Assembly: GCF_008087625.1 (NCBI RefSeq)
Contig: NZ_CP042997.1
Span: forward strand, 9,920,001-9,984,000
DNA length: 64,000 bases
Direction: 5' to 3'
DNA from: Aquisphaera giovannonii
GTDB taxonomy: Bacteria > Planctomycetota > Planctomycetia > Isosphaerales > Isosphaeraceae
Shown: positions 43,791 to 52,020 of the stretch, piece by piece
Position numbering within the stretch: position 1 is the first letter of the stretch
Layout of the letters: each line of letters opens with the position of its first letter
The notes under the pieces: model-generated
The model's input: only the letters and a program-made list of their open reading frames with translations
What the model was told of the DNA's origin: nothing
Database searches by the model: none
Made by a program: the position numbers and the translations under genes

Positions 43791-44522
43791 ATGGACCAGG
43801 ATAAGGAACGCCTCCGCCTCGTCGAGCAGGCCCACGCGTACCTGGAATCGGCGGGGAACCCGCGGCTGGTCATGCTGGGCGTGCTCAGCATGAGCCTCGC
43901 GGCCGGGTTCCTGGCCTCGATCGCGATGGTCCACCTCGGGGTCCTGAGGATGCCGATCCGCTACCCGATCGCGGTCGCAGCCGCCTACGCGACGTTCCTG
44001 GGGATGCTCCGGAGCTGGCTGCGCAAGCAGTCCCTCGCGGCCGACCTCTCCGACGACCCGGAGGGCCTCCTGGCCCCGGGCGCCGCCGCCTTCGGCGCCG
44101 CCGCCACCCTCGCCAAGGCCGGCGAGCCGGAGCCGGGCCGGCCGGAGGAGAAGAAGAAGAGCAACCCCTTCGGCGGCGGGGACCTCAGCGGGCTGGGCGA
44201 CCTCGGCGGCGAGGGCTGCGGCCTGCTCGTGGTCCTCGTCCTCATCGCGGGCCTCTGCACGCTGCTCGTCAGTTGCTACCTCATCGTCACCTCCCCCATG
44301 CTCCTGGCCGAGCTCCTGGTGGACGGCCTCCTCCTGGGCGCCATGTCCCGGGCCGTCATCGCGGATCGCCCGCCCCACTGGTCGCGGTCGGTCCTCCGGC
44401 GGACCTGGCTCCCCGCGCTCATCACGGCCGTCGTCTTCGGCCTCGTCGGCTGGGGCATCGAGCGCGTCGCCCCCGGCGCCAACACCCTCGCCCAGGCCTG
44501 GGCGATCGACCAGCGACGCTGA
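43791..44522 (+). CDS. Integral membrane protein of unknown function
   Basis: The 243-residue protein has about four or five membrane segments: ~27-52 (VMLGVLSMSLAAGFLASIAM), ~57-75 (YPIAVAAAYATFLGML), ~145-190 (LLVVLVLIAGLCTLLVSCYL and the next helix) and ~205-225 (LITAVVFGLVGWGI). A Lys/Gly-rich loop (EEKKKSNPFGGGDLSGLGDL) lies in the middle. I recognise no family. It follows the M61 peptidase by 70 bases and could be in the same transcript. Confidence 0.7.
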   Translation: MDQDKERLRLVEQAHAYLESAGNPRLVMLGVLSMSLAAGFLASIAMVHLGVLRMPIRYPIAVAAAYATFLGMLRSWLRKQSLAADLSDDPEGLLAPGAAAFGAAATLAKAGEPEPGRPEEKKKSNPFGGGDLSGLGDLGGEGCGLLVVLVLIAGLCTLLVSCYLIVTSPMLLAELLVDGLLLGAMSRAVIADRPPHWSRSVLRRTWLPALITAVVFGLVGWGIERVAPGANTLAQAWAIDQRR

Positions 44523-44850
44523 GCGCCCGGACGCGGTTGCACCGGGGATCACCCCTCCGAATGGCCCGGAGCCGCGTCGCGACGGAAGTTCCGCCAGCCG
44601 CGGGGCGATGCGCGGCGAGCTGGCCGAACGCAGCGCGGGCGGGCCGGGTCGGCCGGCCTCCCGGGCCGCAATGGCCCTGCCCGCCGGGGGATCCCCGGCC
44701 CGCGGCCCTCGCCGGGGGCGGATCGGGCCGGCCCGATTCCGGGCCACGAGTTCTCATCGCCGCATCGCCCGTCCTAGATTCGGGATGCCGCCCATCCGCG
44801 ACATGCGACAAGGTCCGCCCAGGACGCCCGACCTCAACAAGGAAGCCTCC
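44523..44850. other. Intergenic region before the multicopper oxidase gene
   Basis: No gene is supported in these 328 bases. The last 40 contain AAGGAA, the ribosome site of the next gene. An in-frame extension of that gene to 44608 exists but reads as Arg/Gly/Pro-rich non-coding sequence. Confidence 0.45.
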
Positions 44851-47502
44851 ATGCCCCGCACCCGCCCGGCCTTGAGCAAGACCCGGCCCCGCCTGCGCAT
44901 CCACGCGATCGAGCGCCTGGAGGCGCGGATTAATCGGTCGGCCTTCGCCGAGCCGGTGATGCTCTCGAGCGTCGCCGGGACGCTCGAGGTGACGCTCGAC
45001 GCCCACCGGTCGAGCCAGGTCATCGAGGTCGCCCAGCCCGGCAACCCCATGGCGCCCGGCGTGCCGACGCTCGTGGACGGCTTCATGACCTACGCCTGGA
45101 CCCTGGAGCGCGGGTCGTCCAGCGACGGGAAGGCCAGCGGCGACGGCTACCCGTCGCCGACGCTCAAGGTCAACCCGGGCGACACGCTCATCATCCACCT
45201 GGAGAACGACCTCGGGGACCAGCCCACCAACCTGCACACCCACGGGCTGGACATCTCCCCGTCCGGCAACAGCGACAACGTCCTGCTCGACGTGCCCCCC
45301 GGGATGTCCAACACCTACACCTATCAGATCCCCGCGGACGAGGCCCCGGGGATGGATTGGTACCACCCCCACCGCCACGAGCACGTCGAGGAGCAGGTCT
45401 ACCGGGGCCTGGCCGGGGTCCTGATCATCGGCCAGGCCGACAGCGAGATCCAGCAGGTCCAGGACCTCCCCACGCGGATCATGGACGTCCAGCTCCAGCG
45501 CATCGAGGCCGACCCCGCCACCGGGCGTCCCACGCTCCAGTTCCCGCTGCCCGTGACGGACTTCGCCCACTCGCAGTACACCGTCAACGGCCAGTACATG
45601 CCCGACCTCCAGATGACCGGCCCCTACGAGAAATTCGCGACCCTCTCGCTCGACCCCCACGACCTGACGCGGACGTACATCCCCCCCTCGAACGACCCGA
45701 GCACCTGGAACTTCAGCGACCCGGCCAACCAGGCGGCCTACTACGTCGCCCAGGACAGCAACGCGTTCCCCAGGACCGTCCTCAAGACCCGGGCGGCCCA
45801 GGCCCCCGGCAAGCGGATCGTCGAGATCGACTCGGCCCCGGCCGACGGCGTCACCAAGTACTTCGCGATCACCGGCATCATCCCGGCCGGGAACCTCGAC
45901 CGGATGTATACGCAGCCGCTGATCCGCCTCCACGGCACCGGCCAGGGGGGCGACCCGCAGCGATGGAACGACGTGGCGCTGACCAGCCCCTCGCCCTTCG
46001 TCGACCTGTCCGACATGCCGGTCGCGCAGGAGCGGTACGTCGTCTTCTCGTCCGACTTCTCGTCGAGCACGCCGCGGTTCCTCGTCAACGGCGAGACCTT
46101 CCCGAATAACCCGGTCTTCCAGCCGCAGCTCGGGACGGTCGAGGAGTGGACGATCGTCAACAAGGATCCGGTCCCCCACCCGCTCCACATCCACATGCAC
46201 GCCTTCCAGGCGATGCCGGGCTCGGGGACGGTGACCCTCCCCGACGGCTCGAGCTACCCCTACGACCCGGCTCTGCCGCACCCCTACGACCAGGACGTCT
46301 TCTACATCGAGCCCCAGTCGGCCGTCCGCATCCGGATCAAGTGGGACGACTACCTCGGCGAGGCCGTGCTCCACTGCCACAACCTGGAGCACGAGGACAT
46401 GGGGATGATGTCGCTCCTGAACGTCATCCCCGCGCAGCCGCTGGCGGCGGCGGCCCCCGGGCCGGGCGGCTCGACGGCCCAGTTCTTCCGGCTCGACGCC
46501 AACGGCCAGCCGGTCGGGTCCGCGGTGGCCTCGGTGGCCCCGTTCGGCCCGAACTATCGCGGCGGCATGACCGTGGCCATGGCCGACGTCAACCGCGACG
46601 GCGTCCCCGACGCCATCTTCGGCGGGATCGGCCGGGTCGTCGTCCGCGACGGCGCCTCGAACTTCACCAGGACCCTCGCCGACTTCCGCCCCCGGGGCCG
46701 GGCCTTCCGCGGCGCGCTCAACGTGGCCGGCGGCGACCTGAACGGCGACCTCTACGGCGACATCATCATCGCCAACGCCCAGGGCAAGCCCGCGGTCCGG
46801 GCCTACTCCGGCCGGGACGGTGCCGCCATCGCCGAGTTCTCGCCGCTGGGCCGGGGGGGACGCGGCGGCGTCTCCGTGGCGGCCGCCGACGTCGACGGCT
46901 CGGGGCGCATCCGGATCGTGACCGCCGCCGGGGCCGGCTCGGCGCCCCGGGTGCAGGTCTGGGGCTGGGACCTGTTCACCCCGATCGGCCGGCCGCCGGC
47001 CGACCCGTCGCGGCTGGGGGCCCCCCGGCTCGTCACCGAGTTCCTGGCCGGCCCGAAGTCCGCCCGGGGCGGGCTGAGCGTCGCGGCCGGATACTACGAC
47101 GCGGCGTCCGGCGGCTTCCCGCGGATCATCACCGCCTCGCGGGGCTCCGACTCGACCGTGACCGTATGGAAGATGGACACCCACATGGACGCGATGGCGA
47201 TGGCCATGGCCGACGACTCCGGGGCCATGTCCGCGGCCCCCATGGCGACGGACATGGCGGCCGGGATGCCGCAACCCCGGGTGCTGGCCCGGTTCCGGGT
47301 GCCGGGCCATCCGGGCTCCCGGAAGGGCCTCGCGGTCGGCTCGATCAACACGCCGACCGGCAGCCTGGTGACCGTCGCCCCGGACGCCAAGGGGCCCGGG
47401 ATGGTCCAGTTCTTCGGCCCCGACTCCGCGGGCATGCCCTCGCTCGTCGGCAACGTCCGGCTGGATGGGCGGGGGCGGGGCGTGCGCCTGGGAGGGAGCT
47501 GA
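44851..47502 (+). CDS. Multicopper oxidase fused to FG-GAP repeats, secreted
   Basis: The 883-residue protein begins with a basic stretch and AIERLEARINRSAF, a planctomycete export-type start. Residues ~30-530 form a multicopper oxidase with all four copper-binding clusters: HTHG, WYHPHRHEH, HPLHIHMH and HCHNLEHEDMGMM (T1 Cys plus likely axial Met). Residues ~545-880 form FG-GAP/VCBS-type repeats (MADVNRDGVPDAIFGG, GGDLNGDLYGDIIIA). Within them, a loop has nine or more Met in ~33 residues (around 47185-47280: MDAMAMAMADD). Such oxidases use O2 to oxidise Cu(I), Mn(II) or phenols. The Met-rich loop points to copper, but that is inference. AAGGAA precedes the ATG. Confidence 0.85.
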   Translation: MPRTRPALSKTRPRLRIHAIERLEARINRSAFAEPVMLSSVAGTLEVTLDAHRSSQVIEVAQPGNPMAPGVPTLVDGFMTYAWTLERGSSSDGKASGDGYPSPTLKVNPGDTLIIHLENDLGDQPTNLHTHGLDISPSGNSDNVLLDVPPGMSNTYTYQIPADEAPGMDWYHPHRHEHVEEQVYRGLAGVLIIGQADSEIQQVQDLPTRIMDVQLQRIEADPATGRPTLQFPLPVTDFAHSQYTVNGQYMPDLQMTGPYEKFATLSLDPHDLTRTYIPPSNDPSTWNFSDPANQAAYYVAQDSNAFPRTVLKTRAAQAPGKRIVEIDSAPADGVTKYFAITGIIPAGNLDRMYTQPLIRLHGTGQGGDPQRWNDVALTSPSPFVDLSDMPVAQERYVVFSSDFSSSTPRFLVNGETFPNNPVFQPQLGTVEEWTIVNKDPVPHPLHIHMHAFQAMPGSGTVTLPDGSSYPYDPALPHPYDQDVFYIEPQSAVRIRIKWDDYLGEAVLHCHNLEHEDMGMMSLLNVIPAQPLAAAAPGPGGSTAQFFRLDANGQPVGSAVASVAPFGPNYRGGMTVAMADVNRDGVPDAIFGGIGRVVVRDGASNFTRTLADFRPRGRAFRGALNVAGGDLNGDLYGDIIIANAQGKPAVRAYSGRDGAAIAEFSPLGRGGRGGVSVAAADVDGSGRIRIVTAAGAGSAPRVQVWGWDLFTPIGRPPADPSRLGAPRLVTEFLAGPKSARGGLSVAAGYYDAASGGFPRIITASRGSDSTVTVWKMDTHMDAMAMAMADDSGAMSAAPMATDMAAGMPQPRVLARFRVPGHPGSRKGLAVGSINTPTGSLVTVAPDAKGPGMVQFFGPDSAGMPSLVGNVRLDGRGRGVRLGGS

Positions 47503-47696
47503 CGCCCTCCGATCGGGGCCGGCGTACGCCCTCCCGAGCGAGGGGCGGTGATCGCCGGCCCCGGAGCGCCCGACGGCCAGGCCACCGCATCCTCCGGACG
47601 GTCCTTGTTCGATCCGCGCCTCGGGGCTACTCTGGGTGGACGAAGGGGCCCGAGACGCCGATCCGCCGGCGGGGCGGCATGGAAGGGCGCAAGGCC

Positions 47697-47891
47697 ATGA
47701 CGATGGGCAGGCCCCTCCTCGAGCGCACTCGGCTGATCGTCGAACACATCCTCTCCGAGATGGCCGCCGGCATGACCGACGCCGAGATCCTCGACGACAA
47801 CGACGACGACACGCTGCGCCCCCGGAGCATCCGCACCACGATCCTCCGTACCTCGACGGGACGTCCGGAGAAACGGAACCGGACATCATGA
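47697..47891 (+). CDS. DUF433-like small antitoxin-type protein
   Basis: The 64-residue protein contains a DUF433-like pattern: RLIVEHILSEMAAGMTDAEI followed by LRPRSIRTTILRTS, comparable with LxxLxAGMSxEEIL and LTxEDIRAAL in known members. DUF433 proteins are usually antitoxins next to a PIN-type or DUF5615 toxin. Here the stop overlaps the start of the choline-kinase-like gene by four bases (ATGA), so the two are translationally coupled. AAGG lies upstream of ATG 47697; an alternative ATG is at 47679. Confidence 0.55.
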   Translation: MTMGRPLLERTRLIVEHILSEMAAGMTDAEILDDNDDDTLRPRSIRTTILRTSTGRPEKRNRTS

Positions 47892-48871
47892 CGACCTCGA
47901 TCGACCAGGTCCTCGACCGCATCCCGGCCTGGTCGGGCCGGTCGCCGGTGGCCACGCCGCTCGCCGGGGGCCTGACGAACCGGATCTACCGCGTGGACGT
48001 GGCGGGCGCGTCCTACGTCGTCCGGATCCCGGGCGAGGACACGCACCTGCTGGCGATCGATCGCGGCAACGAGCTCCACAACACGAGGGCCGCGGCGGAG
48101 ACGGGCATCTCCCCTCGCGTCGTCCACCACATCCCCGACCTGGACGTGCTGGTCCTCGAGTACATCGACGCCGAGACGATGACCGCCGCGACGATGCACC
48201 GCCCCGGGAGGCCCGCCCAGCTCGCCGGTGCGCTGAGGCGGCTCCACGCGGGGCCCCGCTTCCGGGACGACTTCGACATGTTCCGGATCACGCGGCGGTA
48301 CCTTCACATCTGCCGGGAGCGGCGCATCCGCATCCCGGACGACTATCTCGACGCCCTGCCCCACGTCGCCCGGATCGAGGCCGCCTTCGCCCGCCGCCCG
48401 TTGCCGACGGTCCCCTGCCACAACGACCTCCTGGCGGCGAACATCCTGGACGACGGCCGGCGGCTCTGGCTGATCGACTTCGAATACAGCGGCAACAACG
48501 ACCCGACCTTCGAGCTGGGCAACACCTGCCAGGAGCTCGGCTACGACGAGCCCCGGATCGCCGAGCTGTGCGCCTCGTACTTCGGCGAGCCCCAGCCCGA
48601 GATGCTCGCGCGGATGCGCCTGAACATGGTCCTGTCCGACATCGGCTGGACCCTCTGGTCCGCCATCCAGGCCGCCGTCTCCGCCATCGAGTTCGACTTC
48701 TGGTCCTGGGTCGACGAGCGCTGGGACCGCGCCCGCGCCGCGGTCGATTCGGCCGACTTCGCGAGGTGGCTCCAGACGCTCGAGGCCGCGGGGGCCATCG
48801 AGTCGCCCCGGCCCTCCCCCGTCGCCGGCCCTTCGACTCGCGGCGATGGGATTGAGGCGCCCCGGCTGTAA
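47888..48871 (+). CDS. Choline kinase/APH-type phosphotransferase
   Basis: The 327-residue protein has the choline/ethanolamine kinase and aminoglycoside phosphotransferase fold. The ATP site starts with PLAGGLTNRIYRVDV, the catalytic loop is CHNDLLAANIL (~residues 177-187), and the metal-binding segment is LIDFEYSGNNDP. Members phosphorylate choline, ethanolamine or small-molecule hydroxyls with ATP in the cytoplasm. The ATG at 47888 overlaps the DUF433-like stop. The last ~25 residues are Pro/Ser-rich and may be disordered. The substrate is unknown; a role as the active half of a two-gene stress module is only speculation from the overlap. Confidence 0.8.
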   Translation: MTTSIDQVLDRIPAWSGRSPVATPLAGGLTNRIYRVDVAGASYVVRIPGEDTHLLAIDRGNELHNTRAAAETGISPRVVHHIPDLDVLVLEYIDAETMTAATMHRPGRPAQLAGALRRLHAGPRFRDDFDMFRITRRYLHICRERRIRIPDDYLDALPHVARIEAAFARRPLPTVPCHNDLLAANILDDGRRLWLIDFEYSGNNDPTFELGNTCQELGYDEPRIAELCASYFGEPQPEMLARMRLNMVLSDIGWTLWSAIQAAVSAIEFDFWSWVDERWDRARAAVDSADFARWLQTLEAAGAIESPRPSPVAGPSTRGDGIEAPRL

Positions 48872-48921
48872 CGCGAGGCCGGCGGAAGCCTCCCGGGCGT
48901 TCGCGTTCGGCGTGGCCCCGA

Positions 48922-49152
48922 TCAGGCGATCCGCGGGACGAGGTCGCCGCCCGCCGTGGGCGGGGGCAATGGGCGTCCTTCCTGGCGCGCGATCTCGAGC
49001 CATTCCTCGACGATCTCGCAGAGCTCCCTGTAGACCTCGACCTCGTCCGTCCCGTGGCAGCACGGGCCGATGATCCCGGGGCACTGGCCGACGAAGACGC
49101 CGTCTTCTTCCGACCACTCGACAATCTTGATGTACCGGGCGGAATCCGTCAC
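48922..49152 (-). CDS. hicB: HicB-family antitoxin
   Basis: The 76-residue protein has the partial RNase-H-like fold of HicB: YIKIVEWSEEDGVFVGQCPG, then a CHGTDEVEVYRELCEIVEEW helix. HicB proteins bind and block the HicA RNase. The start is a GTG at 49152 that overlaps the hicA stop (GTGA). No C-terminal DNA-binding domain is visible. With its toxin gene frameshifted, this antitoxin may now be unneeded or may act against another HicA. Confidence 0.75.
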   Translation of the reverse strand: MTDSARYIKIVEWSEEDGVFVGQCPGIIGPCCHGTDEVEVYRELCEIVEEWLEIARQEGRPLPPPTAGGDLVPRIA

Positions 49153-49342
49153 GCTTCGGCCTCCTCGATCACCCTGCAGACCTCCTTCTCCTGATACGGC
49201 TTGGCATCGTCTCCGGTCTGGCCGAAGATCGTGATCCGAATCCCCCGCGCGTGCTGGAAGTTGCGATGCTGCCCTTGCCGCCACGGCCGACGAATCCCGC
49301 CCGGATGCGATCCCTGATCAGGTCCCGCACCTTCCGCGGCAT
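49149..49342 (-). pseudogene. hicA: Frameshifted hicA toxin gene
   Basis: The reading starts MPRKVRDLIRDRIRAGFVGR-GGKGS, a clear HicA N terminus, and then shifts frame. The expected continuation RNFQHARGIRITIFGQTGD and AKPYQEKEVC is intact in the next frame and ends with TGA overlapping hicB. One base appears missing where GGCAGC is followed by ATCGC. Restoring a C would give GSHRNF, so the lost base falls exactly in the codon of the catalytic His. It could be true decay or an assembly error. Confidence 0.75.
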
Positions 49343-49572
49343 GAATGCGATGTCTTCCTCGAGGCCAGGCGCCCCCGAAACCATTCCAGCCGAAGACTCA
49401 TCCCCGTCCATCATCCCGGTTCGCCCGCGACCCTTCAATCCCGGCACGCCCCATCGGAGCCGCGGCCTATGCCCTCGCGGCGCACGCCTCGCTTCGCATC
49501 GAAATGCGGGAGGATGCCCGCAAGACGTGTATGACGCCGAACTGACCGCGGAGCCCGATGGCGCCGGCGGCC

Positions 49573-50571
49573 TCATTCCTCCGCGGGGAAGATGACCTTC
49601 CAGTCCCGCCTCATGTCCACGACGGTCCAGCCGCGGGCCGGGGCCTCGTCCAGGGCCCGGGCCAGCCGGCCGACGAGGGAGTCGCGGTCGTAGGCGTACT
49701 CGCGGTCGGCGTCGGTGTGGTGGACGATCAGGCCGAGCCGACGGCCCGGCCCCGCGGTGACGTAGCGGAGCATCTCGTAGTCGCCGTCGGAGTTGCCGAA
49801 GGCGGCGAGCGGGCGCCTGCCGATGGCCCTGCCGATGCCGACGGGTTTGCCGGCGTGGTCGTCCACGAAATCGACCTCGGGCAGCCGCATGAGGACCGGG
49901 GTGTCGCCCCGTAGCTCGTAACGCGTGCGGACCGTGCTGCCGACGACCCGGTCCGGGGGAATGCCGTAGGCGGGCTCGGCCCAGACGCGCATGAACTCGG
50001 CGCCCCCTCCCGAGACGAGGAAGGTCTCGAAGCCGTGGGCCCGCAGGTAGGCGAGCAATTCGAGCATGGGCTGGTAGACGCACCGCGTGTAGGGACGCCT
50101 GAAGCGCGGGTGCCTCGCCGTCGCGATCCAGTCCCGCACCAGCGCGGAGAACTCCTCGCTCGTCATCCCGGCGTGCGTCGCGGTGACGATGTCCACGAGC
50201 CCCTTCTCAGCGATGCCGGCCACGGCCGCGCGGTCATCCTCGAGCAGCGCCTTGAAGGGTTGTTCCCGCTTCCATTCGGGATGGCCCGGCGCCATCGCCC
50301 GGAGGCGGTCCCGGATGAACACCGCCTGGGGGTACATCGGCTGCTCGCACCAGAGGGTGCCGTCGTTGTCGAAGACCGCGATCCGGCCCGGGACGGCCAC
50401 GAAGTCGGGCGACCCCGGCTCGGTCACGGCGGCGACGAACGCGAGGATGGCCTTCCTGGACGCCCCGTCCTTCCAGGACGGCAGCGGGTCGTCCGCGGCG
50501 AGGGCCGCGTTCATCCCGAACGCGACGAGGAGGGCGGCCAGGCGGACCGAGGGACGGAACCCGATTCTCAT
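49573..50571 (-). CDS. Exported HAD-family phosphatase
   Basis: The 332-residue protein has a signal peptide (VRLAALLVAFGMNAALA) and a HAD hydrolase domain. Motif I is FDNDGTLWCEQ (~residues 63-73), motif II is FLVSGGG, and the acidic motif is AFGNSDGDYEM. Exported members of this type remove phosphate from small molecules or phosphoserine-like substrates; the target is unknown. AGGAGC precedes ATG 50571. It lies 225 bases downstream of the SUMF1-type gene on the same strand. Confidence 0.8.
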   Translation of the reverse strand: MRIGFRPSVRLAALLVAFGMNAALAADDPLPSWKDGASRKAILAFVAAVTEPGSPDFVAVPGRIAVFDNDGTLWCEQPMYPQAVFIRDRLRAMAPGHPEWKREQPFKALLEDDRAAVAGIAEKGLVDIVTATHAGMTSEEFSALVRDWIATARHPRFRRPYTRCVYQPMLELLAYLRAHGFETFLVSGGGAEFMRVWAEPAYGIPPDRVVGSTVRTRYELRGDTPVLMRLPEVDFVDDHAGKPVGIGRAIGRRPLAAFGNSDGDYEMLRYVTAGPGRRLGLIVHHTDADREYAYDRDSLVGRLARALDEAPARGWTVVDMRRDWKVIFPAEE

Positions 50572-50796
50572 GGAAGGCTCCTGACGACGGAGAGACGAAG
50601 ACCCGGGCGGGCATGGGACGCCTCGCACGCCGCCCCGCGTCGCGGCGAGGAGTCGACGTTCGACGAGCATCGCGGATGGACCGATCGCCGCCCGATCTCG
50701 CTCGCCTCCGGATCGGCTCGCGCGGATCGGTCGTTCGCCAATTAGCGCATGGAGGGGCTCGCATCGAAAGGCCTCCCCGGACTCAAGGCCCCGACA

Positions 50797-51819
50797 TCAG
50801 GGGTCCGGCCGGCGGACCCGGGATCGGAGGCCCTTCAGGTCGTCCTGCTCCTCCACGGCCCTCGCCATGCGGAAGCCGACGAAGTCGGCGTCCCACAGCC
50901 ACCAGATGCTCCCGTCCGGGTCGGTCTGATTCCAGGAGGGGTGCGAGCTCCGGCGGGCGGCGCTCCGGCACGCCTCGGCGCGATCGGCCCAGCTGCCGCC
51001 GCGGGCGACGTGCGGGAAGGGGGCGGCCCCCGGCGGCAGGACCGGCCCCGAGGTGGGCCGGTCGGTCGGGAACCTCGAGTAGGCGTTCCCGAGGTAGCGG
51101 TCGAGGCACCACTCGGCGACGTTGCCGTGGATGTCGTGGAGGCCCCACGGATTGGGCTTCTTCTTGCCGACGGGCTGGGGCTTCTCGGCGTTCTCCGCGT
51201 ACCAGGCGTGGTCGCCCAGCCTGGACGCGTCCTCGCCGAACGAGTAGGGGGTCCCGGAGCCGGCCCTCGCGGCGTACTCCCACTCGGCCTCGGTGGGAAG
51301 CCGGTACCTCCTGCCGGTCTTCTTCGAGAGCCAGTGGCAGTATTCCATCGCCGCGTGGTGGCTGATCCCGATGGCCGGATAGCCGGCGCGTCCGTAGCCG
51401 CGCGTCTCGTCGGGATACGCCGGGGTGGGGCGGGTGACGGCGTCGGCATCCCTGGCGATCGCCTCGGCATTCGTCCGGTTCGAGACGAAACCGCCCTTGC
51501 GGAACTCGTCGTACTCGTCCCAGGTGACCTCCGTCCTCCCCATCCAGAAGGGCCGGATCGCGACGGGATGCCTCGGCCCCTCATTGTCCCTGCGCCCCTG
51601 CTCCCCCGGCGGGCTGCCCATCGAGAACGTGCCGCCGGGGATGCCCACCATCTCGAATTTGACGGCAGTCCCCGGGATGGCCTCGGTGTAGTTCGATGGG
51701 CGTGCAGGTTCGTCCGCCCGGATCGGCGATGCGTCGGATGACAAAACCAGGACCAGGCCCATGGCCGCCATCCCGCCGGCCGACCGGGCCCTACCCCCGG
51801 ACACCGTGAAGAACCTCAT
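50797..51819 (-). CDS. SUMF1/FGE-type protein, secreted, lacking one active-site Cys
   Basis: The 340-residue protein has a signal peptide (GGMAAMGLVLVLSSDASP) and a formylglycine-generating-enzyme-like domain (~55-325): FEMVGIPGGTFSMGSPPGE, LPTEAEWEYAARAG, NVAEWCLDRY and VARGGSWADRAEACRSAARR. True FGE binds copper with two Cys, spaced five residues apart after GGSW. Here the first position is Asp and only the second Cys remains. It is therefore unlikely to make formylglycine and may serve in binding, like many planctomycete SUMF1 proteins. It is divergent from the FrnE-type gene. The start is ATG 51819. Confidence 0.8.
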   Translation of the reverse strand: MRFFTVSGGRARSAGGMAAMGLVLVLSSDASPIRADEPARPSNYTEAIPGTAVKFEMVGIPGGTFSMGSPPGEQGRRDNEGPRHPVAIRPFWMGRTEVTWDEYDEFRKGGFVSNRTNAEAIARDADAVTRPTPAYPDETRGYGRAGYPAIGISHHAAMEYCHWLSKKTGRRYRLPTEAEWEYAARAGSGTPYSFGEDASRLGDHAWYAENAEKPQPVGKKKPNPWGLHDIHGNVAEWCLDRYLGNAYSRFPTDRPTSGPVLPPGAAPFPHVARGGSWADRAEACRSAARRSSHPSWNQTDPDGSIWWLWDADFVGFRMARAVEEQDDLKGLRSRVRRPDP

Positions 51820-52020
51820 GGACCAGTCCCTCACCTGCCGCCCGCCCCCGCCGCCCGTTTCGATCATCCTACGCCTCATCCCACCCGCGTCCACCACGGC
51901 GGGCGGACATGTCGACGGGCTGGGGGACCGAGGCCATCGGCGAGCCGACCGGGCCCGGCGGCACGCGGTTCGCTTCCTTGTTCCGGATCGGTGCCCATCT
52001 TCGGGAAAGGGGGACGGACC

